DNA of 64,000 bases from NCBI GenBank assembly GCA_964613945.1, contig CAZTJC010000008.1, positions 62,001-126,000 of the forward strand. The letters run 5' to 3'. The stretch's first letter is position 1, and every line of letters begins with the position of its first letter. This document shows, piece by piece, positions 14,592-22,448 of this stretch. A model generated the notes under the pieces. It worked only from the letters and a program-made list of their open reading frames with translations. It had not been told where the DNA came from and did not search any database. Both the position numbers and the translations under genes were made by a program. The stretch is from JAVVHH01 sp964613945 (lineage in GTDB: Bacteria > Pseudomonadota > Alphaproteobacteria > Acetobacterales > Acetobacteraceae).

Positions 14592-16048
14592 GCCCTGGAC
14601 CCAATCGACTGGTCGTCGTCAGCAACCGGGTTCCCGTCCCGAGTGCGGCCGGCGCCCAGGCCGGCGGCCTCGCCGTAGCCCTGCATTCGTTGATGCAGCA
14701 GCGTGGTGGTCTCTGGTTCGGTTGGAGCGGCAAGGTCTCCAACTCGACTGAAATTCGCAAGGTCGACGACGATTCCGTGCAATACGCGACCGTCGATCTG
14801 ACCGCGGAAGAACACGACCGCTTCTACAGCGAATTTTCCAACGGTACGCTTTGGCCGTTGCTGCATTCGATGCCCGAGTTGATGACCTACGACCGTCGCA
14901 ACGCGCAGGTCTACCGCGAGGTCAATGATCGCTTTGCCGCGACCGTGACCCCGTTGCTGCGACCCGGTGATATGATCTGGGTCCATGACTATCATCTGCT
15001 CGCCCTGCCCTCGGCGTTACGCGCCCGCGGTGTCAGCAGCCCGATCGGTTTCTTTCTGCACATCCCGTTTCCCGGCACCGACATGCTGTCGAAGGTGCCG
15101 GAAGCGGCCGCCCTCGTCCGTGACCTGCTTTCCGCCGATCTGATCGGCTTTCAGACCGAGAACGACACCCGCAACTTCGCCGAAGCCGCCATCCGGCTGG
15201 CCGGCGCGGAACGGAGCGGCGCCAACTTCCTTCTCATCGCTGGTCGCCGGGTTCGCATCGGCGCTTTTCCGGTCGGCATCGAACCGCAGGAATTTGCAGA
15301 CACCGCGCAGGACGCCTGGTTCGGCGCTTCCGTCGAGCGCTTGCGCCGCAGCCTGTCGCAGCAATCGCTGGTTCTCGGCGTCGATCGACTCGATCCGACC
15401 AAGGGGCTTTTGCAACGCCTGGCCGGCTTTCGCCGCCTGCTGGAGCGGTCGCCGGCCTGGCACCGCCGGGTCACGCTGCTGCAGATCGCGGCGGAGTCAC
15501 GCACCGATGTCGCCGCCTATCGCGACCTGCGCCAATCGATGGAAGGCGACGCCGGCAACATCAACAGCGCATTCGCGGAGCCGGACTGGACGCCACTTCG
15601 CCTGGTTGCTCGCGCTGTGCCGCGAGACACGGTCGCCGGCTATATGCGCGAGGCCCGCGTCGGCCTGGTCACCCCCTTGCGTGACGGCATGAACCTCGTC
15701 GCCAAGGAGTTCATCGCCGCACAGGACCCTCAGGATCCTGGCGTGCTGATCCTGTCCCGCTTCGCCGGCGCCGCCGAGCAACTGACCTCCTCGATCCTGG
15801 TCAATCCCTACGATGCCGACGAGATGGCGGACGCGCTCGACCAAGCGCTATCCATGAGCCTGGCCGAACGCCAAACCCGCTGGCAACACGGTTGGGACGC
15901 CATCAAGGACAGTTCCGCCATTGGATGGGGCCGCACCTTTGTCGCCGGGCTGCTCCGCACCACGGCCCCCAAGCTGCGCCACGTCTTCGCCGAGCCGGCC
16001 CCGCAACTGCCGGGTCGCCCCGGCAGCGGCGAGATCGCCCGGCTCTGA
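14588..16048 (+). CDS. otsA: Alpha,alpha-trehalose-phosphate synthase OtsA
   Basis: OtsA (GT20) makes trehalose 6-phosphate from a nucleotide-glucose and glucose 6-phosphate. The 486-aa protein shows the GT20 landmarks in order: an N-terminal SNRVPVP strand, GGLAVAL, HDYHLL near residue 135, RLDPTKGL near 260, and DGMNLVAKEF near 370. The ATG at 14588 overlaps the treY stop. It is the last gene of the operon: the next gene is on the opposite strand after two bases, and no terminator hairpin is visible. No trehalose-6-phosphate phosphatase (otsB) lies in the window, so either it is elsewhere or the product is used as trehalose 6-phosphate. Confidence 0.96.
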   Translation: MSPGPNRLVVVSNRVPVPSAAGAQAGGLAVALHSLMQQRGGLWFGWSGKVSNSTEIRKVDDDSVQYATVDLTAEEHDRFYSEFSNGTLWPLLHSMPELMTYDRRNAQVYREVNDRFAATVTPLLRPGDMIWVHDYHLLALPSALRARGVSSPIGFFLHIPFPGTDMLSKVPEAAALVRDLLSADLIGFQTENDTRNFAEAAIRLAGAERSGANFLLIAGRRVRIGAFPVGIEPQEFADTAQDAWFGASVERLRRSLSQQSLVLGVDRLDPTKGLLQRLAGFRRLLERSPAWHRRVTLLQIAAESRTDVAAYRDLRQSMEGDAGNINSAFAEPDWTPLRLVARAVPRDTVAGYMREARVGLVTPLRDGMNLVAKEFIAAQDPQDPGVLILSRFAGAAEQLTSSILVNPYDADEMADALDQALSMSLAERQTRWQHGWDAIKDSSAIGWGRTFVAGLLRTTAPKLRHVFAEPAPQLPGRPGSGEIARL

Positions 16049-16050
16049 CC

Positions 16051-17106
16051 TCAGGCCGCGGTCAACACGACCCGGCCGGTCACCTTTCCATCCCGCAACC
16101 GCATCAGCGCCTCGTTGGCACTGGCTTGCGGCACTTGGGTGATCGGCGTGGGTTGCAGCTTACCGTCCTGCGCCAGGGCCACAAGCGCCCGCAACTCCTT
16201 CGGATTGCCGACGTAGCTGCCCTGAACGGTTAGCCCGCGCATTGCCATCATCGGCAACGGCAGCGTCAACTCGCCGCCGAATAGCCCGACCTGGATCAGC
16301 TTGCCGCCCTTGCGCAGCGCCGCGAACCCGAACGCCGCCGTGCTGGTACCATTGACCAGATCGATGACGGCCTCCACCGGCCCACCGCATGCAGCGATGA
16401 TCCGATCTGCCACACCTTCGCCACTGCCATCGACCACCTGCGTCGCCCCGGCCTTCAGCGCGTCCTGCCGCTTCTCCTCGCTGATGTCGACGGACACGAT
16501 GGCCTGGTGCCCCAGCGCCTTCAGCACCGCGATTGCCGCCAAGCCAAGCCCGCCAGCGCCAACCACGACGATCGGCTTGTCGGCCGCCATCGGCATCACC
16601 TTGTTGATCGCCGAATACACCGTGATACCCGAGCAGGCATAGGTCGCGGCCAACGCCGGGTCGAGCGAGCCGGGATCAACCAGGTGCCGCGCCGCCGGTG
16701 CGATGACATGGGTCGCGTAGCCACCGTTCTGGAACACGCCCAGCGCCCGCGAGACGAGGCACATGTTGTCCTCTTCGGCGAGGCAGCGGTCGCACGTACC
16801 GCAGCCAAGCCAGGGGAACACGATACGGACGTCGCCGACCTTTACCCCTGTCGCGTCCGGTCCCAGCTTGCTGACTCGGCCCACGATCTCATGGCCCATC
16901 GCCAACGGCAGCACCACGCCGCGATCCTTGAGCGACATCTTCTTGCCGCCGCCCAGGTCATAGTAACCGTCCCAGATGTGCAGGTCCGAGTGGCAGACCC
17001 CGCAATGCGTGACTTCGAGCAGGATTTCGGTGCCTTTCGGCTCCGGTGTCTTCATCTCCATTTCCTGAAGATCCCTGCCATTCTCGACCACGGCCCAAGC
17101 GCGCAT
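16051..17106 (-). CDS. Zinc-dependent alcohol dehydrogenase
   Basis: A cytosolic medium-chain, zinc-containing NAD(P)-dependent alcohol dehydrogenase of 351 aa. Catalytic-zinc ligands C35 (CGVCHSD) and H72 (GHEIVG) are present. Structural zinc ligands are C102, C105, C108 and C116 in a Cys-X2-Cys-X2-Cys-X7-Cys array. A Rossmann dinucleotide motif VGAGGLGL lies near residue 180. Substrate is not predictable from sequence. The ATG at 17106 is preceded by an AAAAGGAGG-like ribosome-binding site. The gene converges on otsA with two bases between the stops. It is separated from the upstream hydroxyacid dehydrogenase by 67 bases and is probably a separate unit. Confidence 0.9.
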   Translation of the reverse strand: MRAWAVVENGRDLQEMEMKTPEPKGTEILLEVTHCGVCHSDLHIWDGYYDLGGGKKMSLKDRGVVLPLAMGHEIVGRVSKLGPDATGVKVGDVRIVFPWLGCGTCDRCLAEEDNMCLVSRALGVFQNGGYATHVIAPAARHLVDPGSLDPALAATYACSGITVYSAINKVMPMAADKPIVVVGAGGLGLAAIAVLKALGHQAIVSVDISEEKRQDALKAGATQVVDGSGEGVADRIIAACGGPVEAVIDLVNGTSTAAFGFAALRKGGKLIQVGLFGGELTLPLPMMAMRGLTVQGSYVGNPKELRALVALAQDGKLQPTPITQVPQASANEALMRLRDGKVTGRVVLTAA

Positions 17107-17173
17107 CGCATCCTCCTTTTAAGTTTATGTTGCCGCCATCATCACGCGTCTGCCGGGCTCTGCACAGCCCTGT

Positions 17174-18136
17174 TCAGGCCGCCATGACCCGGATCGGCGA
17201 ACCCGCCAAGAAGGCGAGGATGTTCTCGATGCTCTCACCGTAGAACTGCCGGAACGTATCGGTCGTGCCGTAACCGAGATGTGGCGACAGCACGGTGTTC
17301 GACGCCGTCCGGATCGGATCATTGGCCGGCAGCGGCTCCTGCTCATAGACGTCCAGCGCCGCGGTGATCCGGCCGGCATGCAGTGCCTCCAGCAACGCCG
17401 CTCCGTCGATCAAGCCGGCCCGCGACGTGTTGACCAGCAGCGCACCGGGCTTCATCTGCCCGATCTCCGCCGCTCCGATCAGCCCCCGCGACCCGGCCGA
17501 CAATGGCACATGCAGCGTCACGACGTCCGCCTCCGCCAGCAGCGCCCCCTTGCTCGGCGCCAGCCGGGCGCCGGCGGCAGTCGCCGTCGCCTCGTCCAGG
17601 CTGCGGCTCCAGGCAATCACCTTCATCTCCAGGGCCGCCGCATACCGCGCCATCCGACCGCCGATCTTGCCAAGCCCGATGATCCCCAGCGTCTTGCCAA
17701 CCAACACCGGCCCGACCTCGACACCATCCTGGAACCGCCCGGCCCGGATCGCCGCATCGCCTGTGACGATCCGTCGCGAGGCCGCGATCATCAGCCCGAG
17801 CGTCAACTCCGCCGTGCCCACGCTCGATACCGTTCCGCCGGTCGTCGAGATCACGATCCCGGCCTTGGCACACGCGGCCGTATCCAACGATGGCGAGCGC
17901 GCCCCCGTCAGCGCGATCATCCGCAGCTTCGGCAACCGCCCGATGAGGCTGGCGGGGAACGGCGTCCGCTCGCGCATCAACAACAGGATATCGAAATCCG
18001 CCAATTGCCGCGCCGCATCGTCCTCGTCGGCGAAAGCGCCGGGGAACACGACCACCTCGGCCTTTGCCTCTAGTTCGGACCAGTCCGCGCTCGATCGCGC
18101 CACGCCTTGCCAGTCGTCCAGAACGCCAACACGCAT
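17174..18136 (-). CDS. D-2-hydroxyacid dehydrogenase
   Basis: An NAD(P)-dependent D-isomer-specific 2-hydroxyacid dehydrogenase of 320 aa, interconverting a 2-oxoacid and a D-2-hydroxyacid. The dinucleotide fingerprint is G154-x-G156-x-x-G159 (GLGKIGG). The catalytic set is R239 (NTSRAG), E267 (YEQEP) and H286 (SPHLGY). The ATG at 18136 directly abuts the stop of the permease gene, so it is the fourth cistron of the binding protein-permease-permease unit. This context suggests that the imported compound is, or yields, a hydroxy- or oxo-acid; the actual substrate is unknown. Confidence 0.92.
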   Translation of the reverse strand: MRVGVLDDWQGVARSSADWSELEAKAEVVVFPGAFADEDDAARQLADFDILLLMRERTPFPASLIGRLPKLRMIALTGARSPSLDTAACAKAGIVISTTGGTVSSVGTAELTLGLMIAASRRIVTGDAAIRAGRFQDGVEVGPVLVGKTLGIIGLGKIGGRMARYAAALEMKVIAWSRSLDEATATAAGARLAPSKGALLAEADVVTLHVPLSAGSRGLIGAAEIGQMKPGALLVNTSRAGLIDGAALLEALHAGRITAALDVYEQEPLPANDPIRTASNTVLSPHLGYGTTDTFRQFYGESIENILAFLAGSPIRVMAA

Positions 18137-18991
18137 CTAACGTCTCCGTGGGTCCAGCGCGTCGCGCAGCCCATCGCCAATCAGGTTAAAGGAAATCACG
18201 GCCAGGAAGATGGCCAGGCCGGGAAAGATCGCCAGCCACGGCGCCTGCGTCAGGAAGCGCTGCGCCGAGTTGAGCATGCTGCCCCAGCTCGGCGCCGGCG
18301 GCTGCTGACCGAGCCCAAGGAACGACAGGCTGGCCTCGGCGATGATCGCTGCCGCGATGGCAAGCGACGCCTGCACCAGCACCGGCGGCACGATGTTGGG
18401 CAACACGTGCCGGATCGCGACGCGCCAGGGCGGGTTGCCCAGAGCGCGCGCAGCCTCGACATACTCGTTGGTGGCCGCGTCCATGGTCGCCCCGCGGGCC
18501 ACCCGCACGAAGATCGGTGCCGCACTCACCCCGATGGCGATCATCGCATTGCTCAGCGCCGGCCCCAAAAATGCTGCCAACGCGATTGCCAGGATCAGGA
18601 ACGGGCAGGACAGCATGGCATCCACCACCCGCCCGATCACCGCATCCGTCACCCCGCCCACGAACCCGGCCAGCAATCCCAGCGGCACCCCGATGCCCGC
18701 CGCGATCAACACTGACACCACGCCCGCCAGCAAGGACGCCCGCGCGCCGAACAGCACGCGCGCGAACACGTCCCGCCCGTTCTCGTCCGTGCCCATCCAG
18801 TGCGCCAGCGACGGCGCCTTGCGGATCAGCGTCCAGCTGGTCTTCTCCGGGTCGTATTGCGCGATTAACGGCGCAAACACCGCCACCAGCACGAACAGCA
18901 TGATCACGATCAGCCCGGCGACCGCCGCCGGGCGACCGCGGAACCGCTGCATCGCCAGACGCGCCGGGCTGCGCACCAAAACGCCGCTCAT
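18137..18991 (-). CDS. ABC transporter permease, DppC/OppC type
   Basis: Inner-membrane permease of a peptide/nickel-type ABC importer, 284 aa. It has an N-terminal membrane segment, a periplasmic stretch with the family motif GTDENGRDVFARVLFGAR, then about five further helices and the EAA loop (EAARALGNPPWRVAIRHVLP). The frame continues upstream to 19063, but this would lie inside the neighbouring permease. The ATG at 18991 makes an ATGA overlap with that gene's stop and gives the normal N-terminus. No ATP-binding subunit follows it. Confidence 0.92.
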   Translation of the reverse strand: MSGVLVRSPARLAMQRFRGRPAAVAGLIVIMLFVLVAVFAPLIAQYDPEKTSWTLIRKAPSLAHWMGTDENGRDVFARVLFGARASLLAGVVSVLIAAGIGVPLGLLAGFVGGVTDAVIGRVVDAMLSCPFLILAIALAAFLGPALSNAMIAIGVSAAPIFVRVARGATMDAATNEYVEAARALGNPPWRVAIRHVLPNIVPPVLVQASLAIAAAIIAEASLSFLGLGQQPPAPSWGSMLNSAQRFLTQAPWLAIFPGLAIFLAVISFNLIGDGLRDALDPRRR

Positions 18992-19935
18992 GCCGTGCGC
19001 AGCCGCGGGTTGATCAGCACGTAAAGCACGTCCGCCAACAGGTTCAGCAGAATGAACAGGCACGACGTCACCAGCACCACGCCCTGCACCACCGGGTAGT
19101 CGCGGTTGAACACCGCATCCACCACCAGCTTGCCGAAGCCCGGAATGCTGAACACCTGCTCGGTCAGCACCGCGCCCGACATCAGCGTCCCAAACTCGAG
19201 CGCGCCCAGCGTCACCACCGGCACCAGCGCGTTCCGGAACGCGTGCTTCACCACGACGATGACCTCACCGAGCCCCTTGGCCCGCGCCGTTCGCACGTAA
19301 TCCTGGTCCAGCACGGTCAGCATCGCGCTGCGCGTATGCCGCATCAGCACCGCCGCGATCGCGTTGCCGAGCACAAAGGCCGGCATGATGGTGGTCGCCA
19401 GCGATTGCCGCCAATCCTCGGTCAGCGGCACGTAGCCCGATGGCGGCAGCCAGCCGAGCTGCACCGAGACCAGCAGGATGAGCATGATCCCCAGCCAGAA
19501 GTTCGGCGTGCTCAACCCGGCCAGACCCACCAGATTGACCACGTAATCCCAGACCGTGTTGCGATACACCGCCGCCAACACCCCGGCCGGTACGCCAATG
19601 CAGAGCGCGATGACGAACGCCATCGAGGCGAGTTGCAGCGTGACGGGCAGCTTTTGCAGGATCAGCGACAATACGGGTTCGTTGATGCGCCAAGAACGCC
19701 CGAGATCGCCGTGCAGCACGCCACCGATCCAATGGAAGTATTGGATCGGCAACGGCCGGTCGAGCCAGAGTTCGGCCCGGATCTGCGCCATGATGGCGGG
19801 GTCGCCGCGATATTCCCCGGCCAGCACGGCGGCGGGGTCACCGGGCATGATCTGCTGTAGCGAGAACACGAGGATGCTGACGAGCAGGATGGTCGGCACG
19901 ACCTGCAGCACCCGCGCTCCGAGATGGCTCCGCAT
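18988..19935 (-). CDS. ABC transporter permease, DppB/OppB type
   Basis: Inner-membrane partner permease of 315 aa. It has an N-terminal helix, the DppB-type segment QIMPGDPAAV after it, and about five more helices. The EAA-like loop ARAKGLGEVIVVVKHAFRNA lies near residue 215. It forms the heterodimeric channel with the DppC-type protein encoded by the overlapping next gene. It starts two bases after the stop of the substrate-binding protein gene. Confidence 0.92.
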   Translation of the reverse strand: MRSHLGARVLQVVPTILLVSILVFSLQQIMPGDPAAVLAGEYRGDPAIMAQIRAELWLDRPLPIQYFHWIGGVLHGDLGRSWRINEPVLSLILQKLPVTLQLASMAFVIALCIGVPAGVLAAVYRNTVWDYVVNLVGLAGLSTPNFWLGIMLILLVSVQLGWLPPSGYVPLTEDWRQSLATTIMPAFVLGNAIAAVLMRHTRSAMLTVLDQDYVRTARAKGLGEVIVVVKHAFRNALVPVVTLGALEFGTLMSGAVLTEQVFSIPGFGKLVVDAVFNRDYPVVQGVVLVTSCLFILLNLLADVLYVLINPRLRTA

Positions 19936-19937
19936 GG

Positions 19938-21437
19938 TTATTTCGCCAAGCTGACGCCCTGCAGCCGGATCATGCCGTCCGGCACCTGCTTGAAGCCCTG
20001 CACGGCGGCTCGCATGCCCACGATGATCTTGGGATACCAGAGATACATCCGCGGCAGATCCTGCGTCTCCTGTTGATACATCTGCGCATAAAGCTCGCGG
20101 CGTTGGTTCACGTCCGAGGTTGCCCGGGCAGCTTCCAGCTTCTCGTCCACGATCGCATTGGAATACTTTGGATCGTTCAGCGCTCCGCCCGTATGCAGAA
20201 AGGTGTAAAGGTTACCGTCCGGATCGACCCGGCCGGACCATGCGGTCAGGAACGCCTCGAAATCACCGCTCGACGCCGCGTTCAGCGCTGAGGCGTACTC
20301 ATTCGCGGTGATCTGGACGTCGAAGCCGGCTTCGCCCGCCATGGACTGGATCACTTCCCCGACCTGCCTGAGATCCGGATTGTTCGGCACGGTCAAGCGG
20401 ACCACGACCGGCAGTTTGACCCCGGCCGCCTTCAGCAGCGCCTTGGCAGCGTCGACATCGCGCGGTTGCGGCTTCAATGTTGCCACGTGCATGGGGCTGG
20501 CTGACGTGATGCCCTGCGCGGCCGGCGCGTACAGGCCGTTGAAGACGACTTGGATCAACGCCTCGCGGTCGATTGCGAGCTCGAATGCCCGTCGAACCCG
20601 GGCATCCTTTCCAATGGGCGACATCGCCCGCGCGCCATTTCCAACGTTGAATTCGATCTCCTGATACTGGAGCGAGTCCATCATCGCCAGCTTCAGCTTG
20701 GAGTCTTTCTTCACCGCCTCCACGTCGGTCGGGATGATGTACTCCACCAGATCCGTGCTGCCGGCCTGAAGGTTGGCGAGCCGGATCGAGCTGTCGGGAA
20801 TGACCTGATAGGTGACCCGGTCCAGATGGATGTTGGCCGCATTCCAATACTGCGGGAAACGCTCGAGCGTGATGTGGTCCAGCGGCACGCGCTCGACGAA
20901 GCTGAACGGCCCGGCGCACACCGGCTTGAGCTGGAAATTCTTGCCCGCCGCCTCGGCCGCCTTGGGCGAGATGATCATGCCCGAACGATCCGTCAGCTGC
21001 GCCAGGAACGGCGAGGACGGCTCCTTGAGCACGATCTTGACCGTCAACGGATCGACCACGTCGACATGGTCCATGGCGTTGATCTCGGAGCGCCGGAAGC
21101 TGCCCGGCATTGTCAGGCTGCGCATCAGCGAATACTTGACCGCCTCGGCGTCCATCTTGGTGCCGTCCTGGAACAGCACGCCGTCGCGCAGCTTGACCAC
21201 CAACGTCTTGGGATCGGACCACTCGTAGCCCGTCGCTAGTTGCGGCACGATCTCCAGCTTCTCGTTGATGTCGAATAGTTTGTCGCACATCCCGGCGAAC
21301 ACGATGCGGCTGACATAGGTGCGGGCGAGCGCCGGGTCGAGGCTGTCGGGGTCCTCGCGCATCGTGATGCGGAACGGCTGCGCGATGGCGGATGTCGCCA
21401 CCGTGGCAAGGATAGCGGCCAGGGCAAGACGACGCAT
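19938..21437 (-). CDS. ABC transporter substrate-binding protein, family 5
   Basis: Periplasmic substrate-binding protein of the DppA/OppA family, 499 aa. It has a Sec signal peptide (residues 1-19, cleavage after SAIA). The mature part follows the family pattern: DPDSLDPA near the N-terminus, LRDGVLFQDGTKMDAEAVKYS near residue 85, and repeated SBP_bac_5 blocks. It is the first gene of a four-gene unit with two permeases and a D-2-hydroxyacid dehydrogenase. Family members bind peptides, nickel, opines, glycosides or acids, so the ligand is open. Confidence 0.93.
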   Translation of the reverse strand: MRRLALAAILATVATSAIAQPFRITMREDPDSLDPALARTYVSRIVFAGMCDKLFDINEKLEIVPQLATGYEWSDPKTLVVKLRDGVLFQDGTKMDAEAVKYSLMRSLTMPGSFRRSEINAMDHVDVVDPLTVKIVLKEPSSPFLAQLTDRSGMIISPKAAEAAGKNFQLKPVCAGPFSFVERVPLDHITLERFPQYWNAANIHLDRVTYQVIPDSSIRLANLQAGSTDLVEYIIPTDVEAVKKDSKLKLAMMDSLQYQEIEFNVGNGARAMSPIGKDARVRRAFELAIDREALIQVVFNGLYAPAAQGITSASPMHVATLKPQPRDVDAAKALLKAAGVKLPVVVRLTVPNNPDLRQVGEVIQSMAGEAGFDVQITANEYASALNAASSGDFEAFLTAWSGRVDPDGNLYTFLHTGGALNDPKYSNAIVDEKLEAARATSDVNQRRELYAQMYQQETQDLPRMYLWYPKIIVGMRAAVQGFKQVPDGMIRLQGVSLAK

Positions 21438-21619
21438 GAAGGTAACCTACGAATTGGAAACGTCCAGATTGCCGCCCCAGCGCCAGGCTGGCAAGCGTTC
21501 GCCGAGACATGAGAACAAATAGTGTACACGGACATGTGTTGCCGAGATTTAGGCCGATAATCCTACCGATGTCGCATCGACGATGCCGCTGATCGGCGCC
21601 GTCTCAAAAGGAGCGCGAC

Positions 21620-22414
21620 ATGAGCGAAGTTCGACACACCTTGATCCTCGTCAGCCTCTCCCTTGCCACACTTGCAGCTGCCCTCTACGGCCCCGCCCAC
21701 GGTAGCCCCGACCCGGCCATCATGCTGACGCTGATGGTCGCGGCCCTGCTCGCCAGCATTGCCGGGCTTGCCTTTTCGGCGATTGGCGGATCGATCTTGT
21801 CGCACGCTCTCGACGACCCCATCCGCGTGCTGCTGCTTCTGACCGTCTGTAGCCTGGCCAACCAGATCGTCACGGTCTGGACCTTGCGGCGGACCGTTGC
21901 CTGGCGTGGCCTGGGAGGCCTCGTCGCCGGCGGTATCGCTGGCATCGCGCCGGGTCTTTGGGCCCTGATCCACGTCGATCACCGCGTCGTTGCGCAAGGG
22001 ATCGGCATCGTCCTGTTCGCCTATGCCGGCAATCTGGTGGTTGGGCGCCTGCCGCGGTTGACCACCAAATCTCGCTGGGCCGATGCCGCCGTCGGGCTCA
22101 CCGCGGGTGCCTTCGGGGTCGTCGCCGCGCTTCCGTCGCTGCCGGTGACGGTGTGGTGCCAAGCGCGCGGGCTGCAGAAGGATGCGCTCCGGGCAACGGT
22201 GCAACCTTTCATCCTGGCTATGCAGCTCGTCACGCTGCCGTTCATCGTCAACGCCGCACCGCACGCGATCGGGCCGGCCGACCTGTTGTGTATCCCGGCC
22301 GGACTTCTCGGCACCCACATCGGCCTTGGCTGCGCCAGCGGGCTGTCCAACCGGCAGTTCACGGTGGCGGTCGCCTGCCTCCTGAGCGTCTGCGGGGTGA
22401 GCTTCCTGCTTTAA
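21620..22414 (+). CDS. TauE/SafE (TSUP)-like membrane protein
   Basis: Polytopic inner-membrane protein of 264 aa with about eight hydrophobic segments arranged as two halves. The second half has the small-residue-rich stretch GLTAGAFGVVAALPSLPVTV followed by QARGLQKDALRAT, the pattern of the sulfite exporter TauE/SafE (TSUP) family, which exports sulfur-containing or organic anions. The start is fixed by AAAAGGAG six bases before the ATG at 21620. It is divergent from the binding-protein gene across a 182-base intergenic region. The substrate is not inferable. Confidence 0.7.
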   Translation: MSEVRHTLILVSLSLATLAAALYGPAHGSPDPAIMLTLMVAALLASIAGLAFSAIGGSILSHALDDPIRVLLLLTVCSLANQIVTVWTLRRTVAWRGLGGLVAGGIAGIAPGLWALIHVDHRVVAQGIGIVLFAYAGNLVVGRLPRLTTKSRWADAAVGLTAGAFGVVAALPSLPVTVWCQARGLQKDALRATVQPFILAMQLVTLPFIVNAAPHAIGPADLLCIPAGLLGTHIGLGCASGLSNRQFTVAVACLLSVCGVSFLL

Positions 22415-22448
22415 CCGCCTGTTCACCTCTGGCGGTCATCATGGGGCG

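Noticed and set aside
21520..21537. Palindrome GTGTACAC near the divergent binding protein/TauE genes
   Set aside because: A lone 8-base palindrome is too short to call an operator without a second copy.
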